The notes beneath the pieces were generated by a model that was not told the origin of the DNA, did no database searches, and saw nothing but the letters and a program-made list of their open reading frames with translations. From the NCBI GenBank assembly GCA_037447655.1, contig JBBHKE010000861.1, forward strand, positions 98,081 to 162,080: a stretch of DNA of 64,000 nucleotides, read 5' to 3'. The DNA comes from Zygnema cylindricum. Taxonomy: Eukaryota > Streptophyta > Zygnematophyceae > Zygnematales > Zygnemataceae. Below are positions 31,975 through 42,825 of this stretch, piece by piece (within the stretch, counting starts at the first letter, position 1; every line of letters starts with the position of its first letter). A program made the translations under genes and the position numbers.

Positions 31975-33019
31975 TGTTGAAAATAATAGATTTCTGGAGT
32001 ATTTTCTAGGTTTAATAGGTTAGTATAAAAGAAAAGAAAAGAAAAGGACGGACAACCTGCCTCCACCTCCTCTCTCTAGCCCCTATACTTGTTGTAGTCA
32101 CTGAAAGATAGAGAGGGAGGTTGATCCATGGCTGCCTTAGTTCAAACAGGCAGTTATTTTTAGTAGGTTACTAAAAATTATACCTAACGGACCCGGGATT
32201 TGATCCCGGTACCTTCGGTTCGTCAAGTTGGACGATAGCGGTCAGCTTTATCCTATTAGACTAGGACCAATGCTAAATGCTATAGTATGTGATAGATATA
32301 TATATATCTATAAGGAGCAACACATTCATTTAACTAAAAGTGTATACGGCTTGCATAGATACAGTTTTATGAAAGTACGAAGTACGACACTTTTTCAAAA
32401 CGAATACCACGCATTTTGTTTTGACAGCGAAACAAATATCGCGCAAGTATTTATAACGGCTAAGATTGCGTCTCGCTGCGAATCCAACGGCGCACATCAT
32501 CGCCGAAATCCTGGAGTGGTCACTTTGGCGTTTTGTGACGTGACATGACCTGGAGCCACGTGGAGAGATGACATTCGGTCATAGGAATTCCGAGGAATGT
32601 ACAGACGAGTGAAAAGCAGACACGCGTCCGCTTAATATCCTTGTCGTACATAGGCCGTACAAAAGGTACGCCGGCAGTAGTACTTTTTAGTACGGTACAG
32701 TAATCTGATTGGTACGTACTTCATTAGATAGAAGTTATTAGAGGGAATCAGGACTTAGAAAATTTTGGTGGGTAGTCACCTCTCCCTTTGAGAGTTTGTT
32801 CAAATTGGCAATTTTACTGCCTCATAACTAATCGGCTTGTTGGCTGTTTTCAGTGATTCTTTTTGCTACGGACTCAAGGGAGTCCACGCTAGATAGGGGT
32901 GTAGTCAAACTTTCATTTTGCCTTCAAGGATAGCAGTGGATGTGGCTTGAAGTGGGTTAGTTAAATAGTATCTAGAGGCTTCTTGTATTCTGTGGTCCAA
33001 TGGAGGACACAGAATTGCA
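31975..33019 (+). repeat. Copia E 5' LTR
   Basis: Begins TGTTGAAAATAATAG and ends GAATTGCA. CCATGG at 32127, antisense tRNA-like module at 32191-32270, G-box CCACGTGG near 32556, leader SL1 GGACTC-AAGG-GAGTCC (32870-32885), a weaker SL2 (32889-32904), and gag ATG at 33000, 20 nt before the end. Confidence 0.92.
32191..32270 (-). other. Antisense tRNA-like module in copia E LTR
   Basis: On the minus strand, TTGGTCCTAGTCTAATAGGA resembles the 5' half of a tRNA with its A box, and CCGGG-ATCAAAT-CCCGG forms a perfect 5-bp T-arm with a 7-nt loop containing the B box. The 3' LTR copy (37558-37636) keeps the same T-arm. Along with the copia H modules, the most tRNA-like in the window. Confidence 0.65.
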
Positions 33020-36000
33020 GATTATGGGCCCACCCTCTAGGGTGCCCACCTTCAATGGATCTCAGTTCATCTATTAGGAAGCCACGATGATGGGAGCTTT
33101 GTGCGAAAAACAATACTGGGGTATCGTCAGTGGACAAGTGAAACGTCCACTTTCGGGAACTCCACCAGGATTTGGAGGAGTAAGGTTTCCTACAGCATCG
33201 GCTGCCTCAGCGGAGGAGGCAGATGATGGGGACTGCAGTGTTTCCGAGAAGGGAAAAGGGAAGGAGACACCCCTTACTGCTATTGCCACAGTACCAGGAG
33301 CAGCGACCGTGAAGACCGCAGAGAACGATACTCAAATATAGGAGGATGTAAACATTGCTACTAAAAACTTCATTCTCAGGCACCTCACTCAAGCTTTGGC
33401 CACTCCTCATCTTCATATTTACAAGGCCGAGGAGTTGTGGGTGAGTTTGGTGGAAATTTTTTGAGCTCGAACTATTTAGGAGCTCCAGTTGCCTGAGCAA
33501 AAGCTAGTGAGTTACACTCACAAAGGAGGAAAGATGTTAGATTACAGTAATGATCTTTCTTGTTTGTATATGGAGATGGAAAGTGCCGGGTGGACAGGTA
33601 CAATGAAAATGAAAGTAAACACTCTTATCATGAAGTTACCAGGTGAGTTCGAGAACATAGTATATCGAGTACAGGAAATGCCTGATAGTTCATAGAAATG
33701 GAACACAGTGGTCAGGATGATACTTGTGCAGGAAAACACAATGGAGATTAGGAGAGGAGGGAAGAGCATTCAAGCTCTAGCAGCAGGAGGGGATCGATAA
33801 GGGAAGGACCCGAAGAAACCTTACAAAGGGGAAAGAGATCATTCTGGGGGGCCGAGGCCCCCAAAGGGTCTTTGTCATTTTTGCAAAAAGCCGAGACACT
33901 TCATCGCAGATTGTGTCAAGCTGTCGAAGCTAAGGCTCCAAGAGAATCGTGGAGGGGGTTTTTCCGGAGGGAAGAAAAATGCACTTGTGGTTACAAAAGT
34001 GACAGGCGAAACCGAGGATGAGTCCTCTGAGGAGGATGGGGAGCTTCTTCTCGATGAGAGCTTGGAGGAGAAGGAGATCCTTTGGAGACAGAAGTGTGCC
34101 CTTGGAGCAATTCAGAAAGCTCCACAGGAAGGATGGATCATCGACTCAGGTGCATCCATGCATATGTGTCGTGATAAAGAACTCTTCACTAAGCTAAAAA
34201 ATATCCCTACTGTAGGAATAGAGTATGGGGATGGGAGAGTGGTTACCACAGATCTAGTGGGATCAGTAGATCTGAAAGTCTTAGTGGAGGGTAAGACTTA
34301 TATACTTACATTCTCAGATGTACTCTACATTCCTCAGCAGAGTAAAAATCTTGTCTCTACGTCTGTGCTAGATGAGAAAGAGTTAGATACCTTCACTAGA
34401 AAGGGAGTCTTTACAGCTAAGTATGGGGATGAAGTTTACCTCACGGCAGATAAGGGTAGCCAGAAATGTTTAGGTCTAACTTGAGTAATGAAAAGAAGAA
34501 TGCTTACTATGTTGATGTTCCTAAGGTGATGATATGGCATAAGCGGTTGGGGCATGTGCATTTTGATAGGTTGAGCGAAATGAAAAAGCTTGGGGTAGTA
34601 GAAGGCATTCAGTTTGGGGATAATAAAATGATGGATGATTGTAGTGGTTGTGCTCAAGGTATGGCTCACAGACTTCCCTTTCCCAAAGCCGCCACATATA
34701 GAGGTGAGAAAGTGTTAGATTTGGTCCACACAGATATTTGGGGACCTGCAAAAGTACCTTCGGTTGGAGGAAAGAGGTTTATGATGACAATAACCGATGA
34801 CTAGTCTAGATACTCTAGGGTCTACTTTCTAAAAACAAAGTTTGAGGCTTCAACTTACTTCAAAGAATATAAAGCCTGGAGTGAGAAGTTGCATGAAACC
34901 CCTATTAAGAGGATAAGGAGTGATAATGGGGGGGAATATACCTCTAACCAATTTGAGGAATATGTGAGAGATGAGGGAGTGCAGCACCAGAAAAATTGTA
35001 CCATATAACCCGGAACAAAATGGGGTAGCTGAGAAGTTGAATTGAACACTAGGAGATAGTGGATGTAGTATGTTGGCAATCAAGAAAATAGGAAAGAGAT
35101 TTTGGGCAGAAGCAATGAACTGTGCCAACTACATTAAGAATAAAGTCCCTACCTCAACTATAAAGGGAGTGACACCTTATGAGAGATGGGTTGGAAGGAA
35201 ACCAGATATCTCACACCTTAAAGTATTCGGTAGCCAAGTTTACAGTCTTGACACAGAGAGGAAAAACTGGAAACTAGATGCTAAGTGAAAACCTGGATAC
35301 TTTGTGGGATATGACGAGGATGTTAAGGGATATAGAGTCTATGACTTAGCATAGAAAGATATCATTCTGGTCAAACACTTAGTTGTCATGGATGAAGGTA
35401 AGTCATTTGACCCCTTCAAACATACAAAGAAGATAAGAATCAGATTTGAGTCTGACAGTGAGAACTCGGTCGTTCTCGAATGGGACATGAGTGAAACTGT
35501 GATTGCAGATTCAGGGGAGATCCAAGATATTGGAGACTCACCGGAAACCTCACATACTCCTATGGACTTTGAGGAGCTAGAAGAAGCGGGACAAGAACCA
35601 GCTTCCATGGACAGGGGAGTCGATGAGACAGTGAGAAGAAATCCTAGACTTCCATCCATTCTAGCTTTAGAGTTTGAGGGAGGAAAGAGGAGTAGCAAAA
35701 GGATACATGAAAAACAAACGGCTCATAAGGTAACTAAGCTATCTCACCCAGATGATCCTCAGTCTTACTCGGAGGCAGTGAATAGTCTTGAGAAAGAAAG
35801 ATGGATTAGAGCCATAAATGATGAGATGGCTTCTATCATGGAAGCAAATACTTGGGAATTAGCGGATTGTCCTCTAGAAGAAAACCTATTGGGTGTAAAT
35901 GGGTATTTAAACTAAAACTCAACCCAAATAATACCATTGAGAGATATAAGGCTCGATTGGTAGCAAAGGGGTTTACTCAAAAAGAGAGGATTGACTATGA

Positions 36001-37335
36001 GGAGACCTTTGCTCTAGTTGTTCGGTTCCCCTCACTAAGGATTCTCCTCAGTATGGCAACAGCGCAAGAAATGGAAATCCACCAGATGGACATTAAGACA
36101 AATTTTCTTAATGGTGAGTTTGAGGAATTTTCATGAGGTAACCCGAGGGGTTCGGGGAAGAAGAAGAGGAGAGCAAAGTCTGCAGGCTCATAAAATCCTT
36201 ATATGGACTAAAGCAGGCTCCCACACAATGGAAAAAGAAACTAGATGAGTTTCTCACCGATCTGGAATATATCCGGATGAGCTCTGACCATTCTATCTAT
36301 ATGTTTGAAGATGAGAATGGTGTCATTTTTATTGCAATTTATGTGGATGATCTGCTTGTATTGAGTAAGTATTTGGAGAATATCAATAGGCAGAAGAAAG
36401 ATCTTAGGGGCAGATTTGATATGAAGGATTTTGGGGAGGCAAAATATATTTTGGGGATCCAAATGGAGAGAGATAGAGGGAAAAAGATTATCAGACTTAC
36501 TCAGAAAGAAGGAATAGGTTATATGCTCAAGAAATTCCAGATGGAAAATGCTAACAGTTGTACCACTACTATGGACTTGAAAAAAGTAAATGATGGGAGT
36601 GTAGGAGGAGTGATGATCTTTGACGATCAGATGAGTCCAGAGCAGAGAGAGTTTATAAAATCTATCCCTTATAGACAGGTCGTAGGAAGTTTGACCTACT
36701 TTAAGAATTGTACCGGGTCGAACATAGCAGCAGCAGTTGGAGTACTCAGTAGAAGTCTTAATGATCCTAGAAAGAAAGACAGGGGGGCAGCCAAGAGAGT
36801 CATGAGATATCTGGTTGGAACCAGGGAATTATGGTTGCATTTGGGAGGGGAGCACACTGATATCACCACTTGGAGTGATGCCAGTTATAGGGATGCACCT
36901 ATGAGAAGATGCACTTCTGGATATGTTTTGTATGTGGGGGAAGGTGCTTGCTGTTGGAGTAAGCAACAAAAGGTGGTTGCTCAGTCTACTATAAAGGCTG
37001 AGTATATGGCGTCTTGTTCTGCTGTAAAAGAACTAATGTGGGTGAAGTCATTGTTGCAAAAACTAGGATATATGGAGGAGGGAGTGCATGAAATCTTTTG
37101 CGATAATCAAGCTGCAATCGCAATTGCAGCCAATCCAAAACACCATTTTAAAGCAAAACATATGGACATAAGATTAAGCTACATAAGAGAAAAAGTTGAA
37201 AATAAAATTTTAAATCTTGTGTATAGACCTGATGAAGAAATGGTGGCTGACATGATGACCAAACCTGTGCCCTCTCCTAAATTAAAATATTGTCGGAAAA
37301 AATGCGGGTTGAAAGAAAAATTAAAATTAGACTAG
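33000..37335 (+). pseudogene. Copia E Gag-Pol pseudogene
   Basis: Gag starts at ATG 33000 in the LTR and reads M-E-D-T-E-L-Q-I-M-G-P-P across the primer site. CCHC knuckle C-H-F-C-K-K-P-R-H-F-I-A-D-C (about 33878-33915), protease D-S-G-A-S-M-H-M-C (34144), integrase zinc block W-H-K-R-L-G-H (34535), H-T-D (34727), S-D-N-G-G-E (34919), RT Y-V-D-D-L (36340), RNase H W-S-D-A-S-Y (36872) and H-M-D-I-R (37159), stop at 37335. There are more than ten stops and several frameshifts. At least five stops replace tryptophans conserved in relatives (about 33075, 33340, 33693, 33799, 34802). The RT-RNase H end (36277-37335) is still open. Confidence 0.9.
33020..33034 (+). other. Copia E primer binding site, anticodon arm of initiator tRNA(Met)
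   Basis: GATTATGGGCCCACC follows the LTR end, matching the complement of the initiator tRNA(Met) anticodon arm at 14 of 15 positions. In frame it encodes I-M-G-P. Confidence 0.85.
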
Positions 37336-37348
37336 AAAATAAGGGCAA

Positions 37349-38374
37349 TGTTGAAATTAATAGATTTCTAGAGTATTTTCTAGGTTTAAAATGTTAGTAT
37401 AAAAGAAAAGGAAAAAGGACAGACAACCTGCCAACACCTCCTTTCTCTAGCCCCCATACTTGTTGTAGTCACTGAAGGATAGAGAGAGTGGTTGATCCAT
37501 GGCTGCCTTAGTTCAACAGGCACATATTTTTAAGGCTACTAAAAATATTTCGGAAGAACCCGGGATTTGATCCCGGTACCTGCGGTTCGTCAAGCTGGCC
37601 GATAGTGGTCAGCTTTATCCTACTAGACTAGGACCAATGGTAAATGCTATAGTATGTGAAAGATATATATATATATTTAGGAAGGAGCAAATCCATGTAA
37701 CTAAAACTGTGTACGGCGTACATTGATACAGTTTTATGAATGTACCAATTCAAAACGGATACCATGCATTTTGTTTCGACAACGAAACAAATATCGCGCA
37801 AGTATTTATTACTGCCAAGATTGCGTCTCGCTGCAAATCCAACGGCGCACATCATCGCCAAAATCCCGAAGTAGTCACTTTGGTGTTTAGTGACGTGGCA
37901 TGACCTGGAGCCACGTGGAGAGATGACATTGGGTCATCGGAATTCCGAAAAATGTACGGACGAGTGAAAAGGAGACTCGCGTCCCCTTAATAGTCTTGTC
38001 GTACATAGGCCGTACGAAAGGTACACCGGCAGTAGTACTTTTTGGTACGGTACAGTAATCTGATTGGTCCGTACTTTAGTAGATAGAAGTTATAAGAGGG
38101 AATCAGGACTTAGAAAATTTTGGTAGGCAGTCACCTCTCCCTTTGAGAGTTTGTACAAATTGGCATTTTTAGTGCCTCAAAACTTATCGCCTAGTTGGGC
38201 GTTTTCAGAGATTCTTTTTCCTACAGACTTAGGGGAGTCCAAGCTGCACAGAGGTGCATTCAGATTGTTTGCTTCATTGCTTGGCCAGCACTGGCTGTGG
38301 ATTAAAGTGGGCTAGTTAACAACTATCTAGAGGCTTCCTGTATTCTGTAGTCCAATGGAGGACATAGAATTGCA
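37349..38374 (+). repeat. Copia E 3' LTR
   Basis: 1,026 bp beginning TGTTGAAATTAATAG after AAAATAAGGGCA and ending GAATTGCA. Antisense tRNA-like module at 37558-37636. Hairpins at 38226-38239 (one G-U pair) and 38244-38260 (CTGCAC/GTGCAT). Immediately followed by copia G sequence. Confidence 0.92.
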
Positions 38375-40664
38375 AGTCTATCGAGTCTGGTTCATCTTTG
38401 ACAACGAAGTTCTTTGCTACAATAATTTTGTACCTCTCAAAATCAAAGACTCTATAACCTTTAGAGTGATTATCATATCCTAACAAAATGTCCGACAATC
38501 CCTTATGTTCCATTTTACATCTATCATTAGATGTATCCAAAATAAACCATTTACTTCCAAAGTTTTTGAAATGACTGACATCCAATTTTCTACCTGTCTA
38601 GATCTGATAAGGAGTGGTTTCTACCGATCTTGAACCTATCTATTTTTGATATAAACTGCACCATTTAATGCTTCAGCCCAAAATTTTGGATCCACGTCCT
38701 TATCCGCAAGCATGGACTTAGGGCTTTCTGTGATTGTTCAATTTAGTGTTTTTGAGACGCTATTTTTTTCAAGAGAGTATGGAACAATTAGTTTGTGGCT
38801 TATACTTTCCATTAGTTAGAAGTATTCAAACTCTTTTGACATATATTCCCCGCCATTGTGCGATGTGAGCTCCAGAATTAGCAAACCGTGTAGTTTCTCC
38901 GCCCACACTTTGTAGTGTTGAAAATGAGTTAAGACTTCACTCTTTTCCTTCATGAAGTAGACTTTAGTAAACCTCGAAATATCATGTGTAAACGTAACCA
39001 TATATTTCATCCCTTCGGGATATGGTACCTTTGCAAGGCCAAAAACATTAGAATGAATGAGTTGCAAAGGTTTAGCAGATTTATGTTCAGACTCTTGAGG
39101 AAACAATAATCTGTGTATTTTTCCTAAAACACAGCCATCACATATTTTAGGTGAGTGATTTGACAAAGTGACTCATTCTCATTCTATTTTACCACCATCG
39201 ACTATCTTTTTCTTATTGTCATAGTTCACATGGCGTAATCTTTTATGCCACAACTCATCTGAGGATAATGCGCCTGAATACAAAACATCATTTTCTTTAT
39301 TATCGGGCATATCCATTCGATACATTTTGCTGGCATCTCTAGTTCCCGTAACTGCAATTTTTCCATTTTTGCTAACTACCTGCCTGCCATGTTTCACATT
39401 GACCTCAAACCCTTTATTTTCTACCAAAGAAGTTGAAAATAAAATTTTCTTAAAATCAGGTACATAGAGAATATTATGAAGAGTTCTCTCAACTACCTTG
39501 CCCTCTACATCAACTAGTAAGGAGACATCACCGACAGCCCGCGTTTGCACACTTATTCCACATGCATAGTAGATATTTTTCTCCGGTGTTGATTTCAAAT
39601 TTTTGAAAACTGCCTTGTTCCAAAACATGTGGGCCAACGCTCCCGTGTCCATTATTTATCCATTGTCTTTCGCACCCTCCATTGCTGCCGCCATAGTAAA
39701 TAAATCATCATCCTCCTTGTGAGAGAGTGAAAGAGACTCATCGCGGTGAGATGAAGACGCCGAGAAGAGTGCATTTCCACGTTGTGAAGATCCCGTGAAG
39801 CCTTGATGAAATTGGCTCTGTTGCCATCCAGGTCTGTACAGACCTATTTTATTAGCTTTCTTAAGCTTAGGACAAAATTTATATCCATGACCTTTTTTAT
39901 TACAATAAAAACAAGCATTGAAAGATTGTTTATTTCCTCTATGATTAAACTGTCTAAACTGATTTTGATTCTGATTAAACCCATTTCTTTGCTGATGAAA
40001 CTGAGTTATTTTGTCAAATTCTGTGCTTAATGCCTCTACTTGTTTTCACCATTAAGAATTTTAGAATCCACTTCCTCTTCTTATATGAAATTAATATCTA
40101 ACTGTACTGTCTAGCTAGCTTTATCTTTCTATTTCTGCCTATCAAACGCTGCTTTCATAATAGTCGGAAGACCTCCCATTAGCAAAACAGCCTGCTAAAA
40201 CTGAGGAAAAGATCCACCTGCACAAGTATAAGAATCTATTAGTATTCGAAATTTGTTACAATATTTTGCCATAATGCCACTCGTGTATTTGTAGTCCCAA
40301 ATTCGTCCAGCCAAAAATAGTTCTTCTTGAACATTAGCCTTTTCAAAATCATGGTTGAGAGATTTCGAGACATCAATCGCATTTTTCATTTTTATCCATG
40401 ACATAGCCAATTCTTCCGAGATACATAATTTCAAAATCGACCGAGCTTGCGAATTTTTCTTTGACCAAGAAAGATCCGTTTCCGCCAGTGAACTATCCAA
40501 AATATCCAAAAGGTAAACATTTTCGAAGTGTGTTTCCACCATATCCGCCCATTAAGAATATTTTTCCCCCGAGAAGATAGGAATTCTTGATGACAGGCCC
40601 ATAACTTGTTGTTCTACGACCACTGGAGCGGGTGGAGCAGCAGCCGTAGTAGTAGAAGTAGACA
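38375..40664 (-). pseudogene. Copia G, gag to integrase, another copia lineage
   Basis: Reading leftward from ATG 40664: a Ser/Thr/Ala/Pro-rich start, then V-M-G-L-S-S-R-I-P-I-F-S-G (about 40600), similar to the PBS-encoded V-M-G-P-P-S-R-V-P of copia D, then the gag core with D-L-S-W and A-M-S-W-I. CCHC knuckle C-F-Y-C-N-K-K-G-H-G-Y-K-F-C (about 39915-39870). Protease D-T-G-A-L-A-H-M (39650, with S changed to L). Integrase zinc block W-H-K-R-L-R-H (39250) and C-D-G-C (39130); the catalytic H-S-N lacks the first D (about 39060); S-H-N-G-G-E (38855) lacks the second. Integrase C-terminal F-G-S-K-W-F (38560). It ends at the copia E LTR; RT and RNase H are missing. Confidence 0.85.
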
Positions 40665-41827
40665 TAATTCACTTACAAAAGCTTATCAAGAATCACTTAC
40701 AGTTGTTTTCTACAACTCACCAAATTTGACACAAAGGTCCAAACTACTTCAAACTATACCACAGTATATAATATCATAAAGAATGACAACTCCTAAATTT
40801 TTAGCCTAATTGATCCAACATACACTAAGATATGCAACTCAGAAGTTCCCCAAAAATAGTTTGCAAATTACACAATATGGAAGTCTGGATACATAAAATT
40901 TTCTACATCCTAAGTTTTATACTCTACACTCAGTTGTCCTACTTCATAGTGCTGTATCGCGGATAGAAGTGTCCCTAAGAGATACGTCCAAAGAACTAAA
41001 CTTCCACTATGGTCGAGTGCTTCTAATCACCTTGAAACAAATCTACCAGTGTACAATCAATATTACTGAGAATCTTATACATGTTATTTGTTCCAATACT
41101 TGTCTGGATACGTCCATCGAGTTGTTGTAGAGCACCTGTCAGCGAGTCACTTGTTTATCCTCTTATGATTCTCGTCCGTTGACTTGATTGATATCAACCA
41201 TAGCTATGCAGTTCAATTTTCTTAATCATATTCAAATATATGTAGCTTCGTCGCAGCTGCGTTGTCCTATACCAAATTAGCCGCAGCTGCGTTTTCTCTT
41301 ATTGCGTCGCAGTTGTGTTGTCTGTTTAGATCGTATCAAAGATTACTGCTGCTGCGCTTGTTCGTTAGCGTCACAGCTGGGTTGTTCCACTCTATGTGTG
41401 ACACGTACATGTAGGTGTTGGTACCAATCGAAAACCTGCACTGTGTTTTAGACGACAACATGTGTCCCTATAGATCTATATTTCCACCGTCCTACTAATT
41501 TGTTGAGACTAAAAGATTTCCAAAACCAACACACCTTGCCCAAAAAATAGAAATAAAAGATAAAATCAACGGTTATTGCAAAGCAAGCTACACATACCCC
41601 TAGAAGCAGCGATGGCAAAAAGAGAAGACAAAATCTCCCCCTAATGGCAGAGCAGACAGGTAATGTAACCCTTCACCCCTTGGTTCCAGCCAATAAAAAC
41701 CGACCAGACTCTCCTTGGTTTTAAAAAGGAAAAAGTCCAAACCGCCCAAAAGATTGATAGTGTAAACTACCCTCTGAGCTGCGATTTTCATATAAGACAC
41801 TTCCAAACCAAGATGGCAATAAATTCT
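40665..41827. other. Region upstream of copia G gag, with GCAGCTGCG repeats
   Basis: It should contain the leader and 5' LTR of copia G, but I found no clear primer site or LTR ends. At 41245-41375 about five loose repeats of a GTCGCAGCTGCGTTGTC-like motif occur at 30-45 bp spacing. They recall the GCGCAGCTGCG motif in the gypsy I LTR. Open frames at 41600-41977 resemble nothing known. Confidence 0.5.
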
Positions 41828-42825
41828 TGTTGAAATAAATAGTTTTTGGGTATTTTCTAGGTCTAAATAGATTAGGGGAAAAAGATAAGAAAAGCGCAAG
41901 CAACCTATCTCTATCTCTTCTCTCTCGCCCCTATACTTGTTGTAGTCATTAAAAGAGAGAGAGAGTGATAGAGCCATGGTTGCCTCAGCTCCATAGGTAG
42001 GACTAAAGAGTGACTTAAGTCACTCTCAACAGAAGGTTGAGTTCGGCAGGACTCAAACCTCCGACCGGCAGAGCCTGGCGTAGCCGTTAGCTCTAACTAG
42101 TCTGTCGTAGAAGTCTGTTAGGATACATAGGGTTTGATGTCTATTTAAACTTGTTTACTGTCCTGAAATCGATTAACTAAATATAAACGAAGGAACATAG
42201 AACTAGTTAAAGGTTAGTGCAGACTTCGTTTCGCACGAAACAAATGAAATGGACATTTGTTTCGACGGCTAAAATTCAATGTCAATTTTAATCCTACAGC
42301 ATGCATCGTTGCGGAGATCCCCGAATGGTCACTTTGGCGTTTATGGACGTGGCATGACCTGGCGCCACGTGGAGGGATAACATTTGGTCGTAGGAATTAC
42401 GGGGAGCGTACAAACGAGTGAAAGGTTGACAGGCGTCCACTCTGCGGCCTTGTCGTACACAAGCCGTACAAAAAGTACATCGGCCATTATACATTTCTGT
42501 ACTTAAAAATTATGTGATTGGGTCGTACATTAATAGACACGGGTTGTGGGAGGGAAGTAGGACTTAGCATATTTTTAGACAGTCATCTCTCCCTTGGGAG
42601 CTTTGTATAAATTTGCATCTTTGCCACCTTATAACTTATCGGTTGGTTCACCGTTTTAGTGATTCATTTTGGTACGAACTCAAAGGAGTCCAAGCTGCAT
42701 AGGGGTGCAGTTAGACTGTCAGTTTGCCCTCTTGGGAAGCAATGGTTGCGGCTTGAAGTGGGTTAGTTAAAAGCAATCTAGAGGCTTCTTGAATTGTGTA
42801 GTCCAATGGAGGACACCGAATTGCA
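41828..42825 (+). repeat. Copia F 5' LTR
   Basis: 998 bp, TGTTGAAATAAATAG to GAATTGCA. CCATGG at 41975; antisense tRNA-like module at 42042-42104 with a TTTGAGT B-box loop; TATAAATT at 42606-42613; SL1 (42676-42691); SL2 CTGCAT-AGGG-GTGCAG (42695-42710); gag ATG 42806. No right partner is present. Confidence 0.9.

Larger units (their letters stand above)
31975..38374 (+). mobile_element. Copia E, full-length, decayed, with unmatched flanks
   Basis: LTRs of 1,045 bp (31975-33019) and 1,026 bp (37349-38374) flank a gag-pol pseudogene in the same order as copia D. LTR divergence is above 10 percent with several indels. Both ends are exact (TGTTGAAA... and ...GAATTGCA), but the flanking 5-mers are TTAAC and AGTCT, so there is no target duplication. 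The right flank is inside copia G pol; the left flank is unrelated. This fits recombination between two E copies at different sites. Confidence 0.9.
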
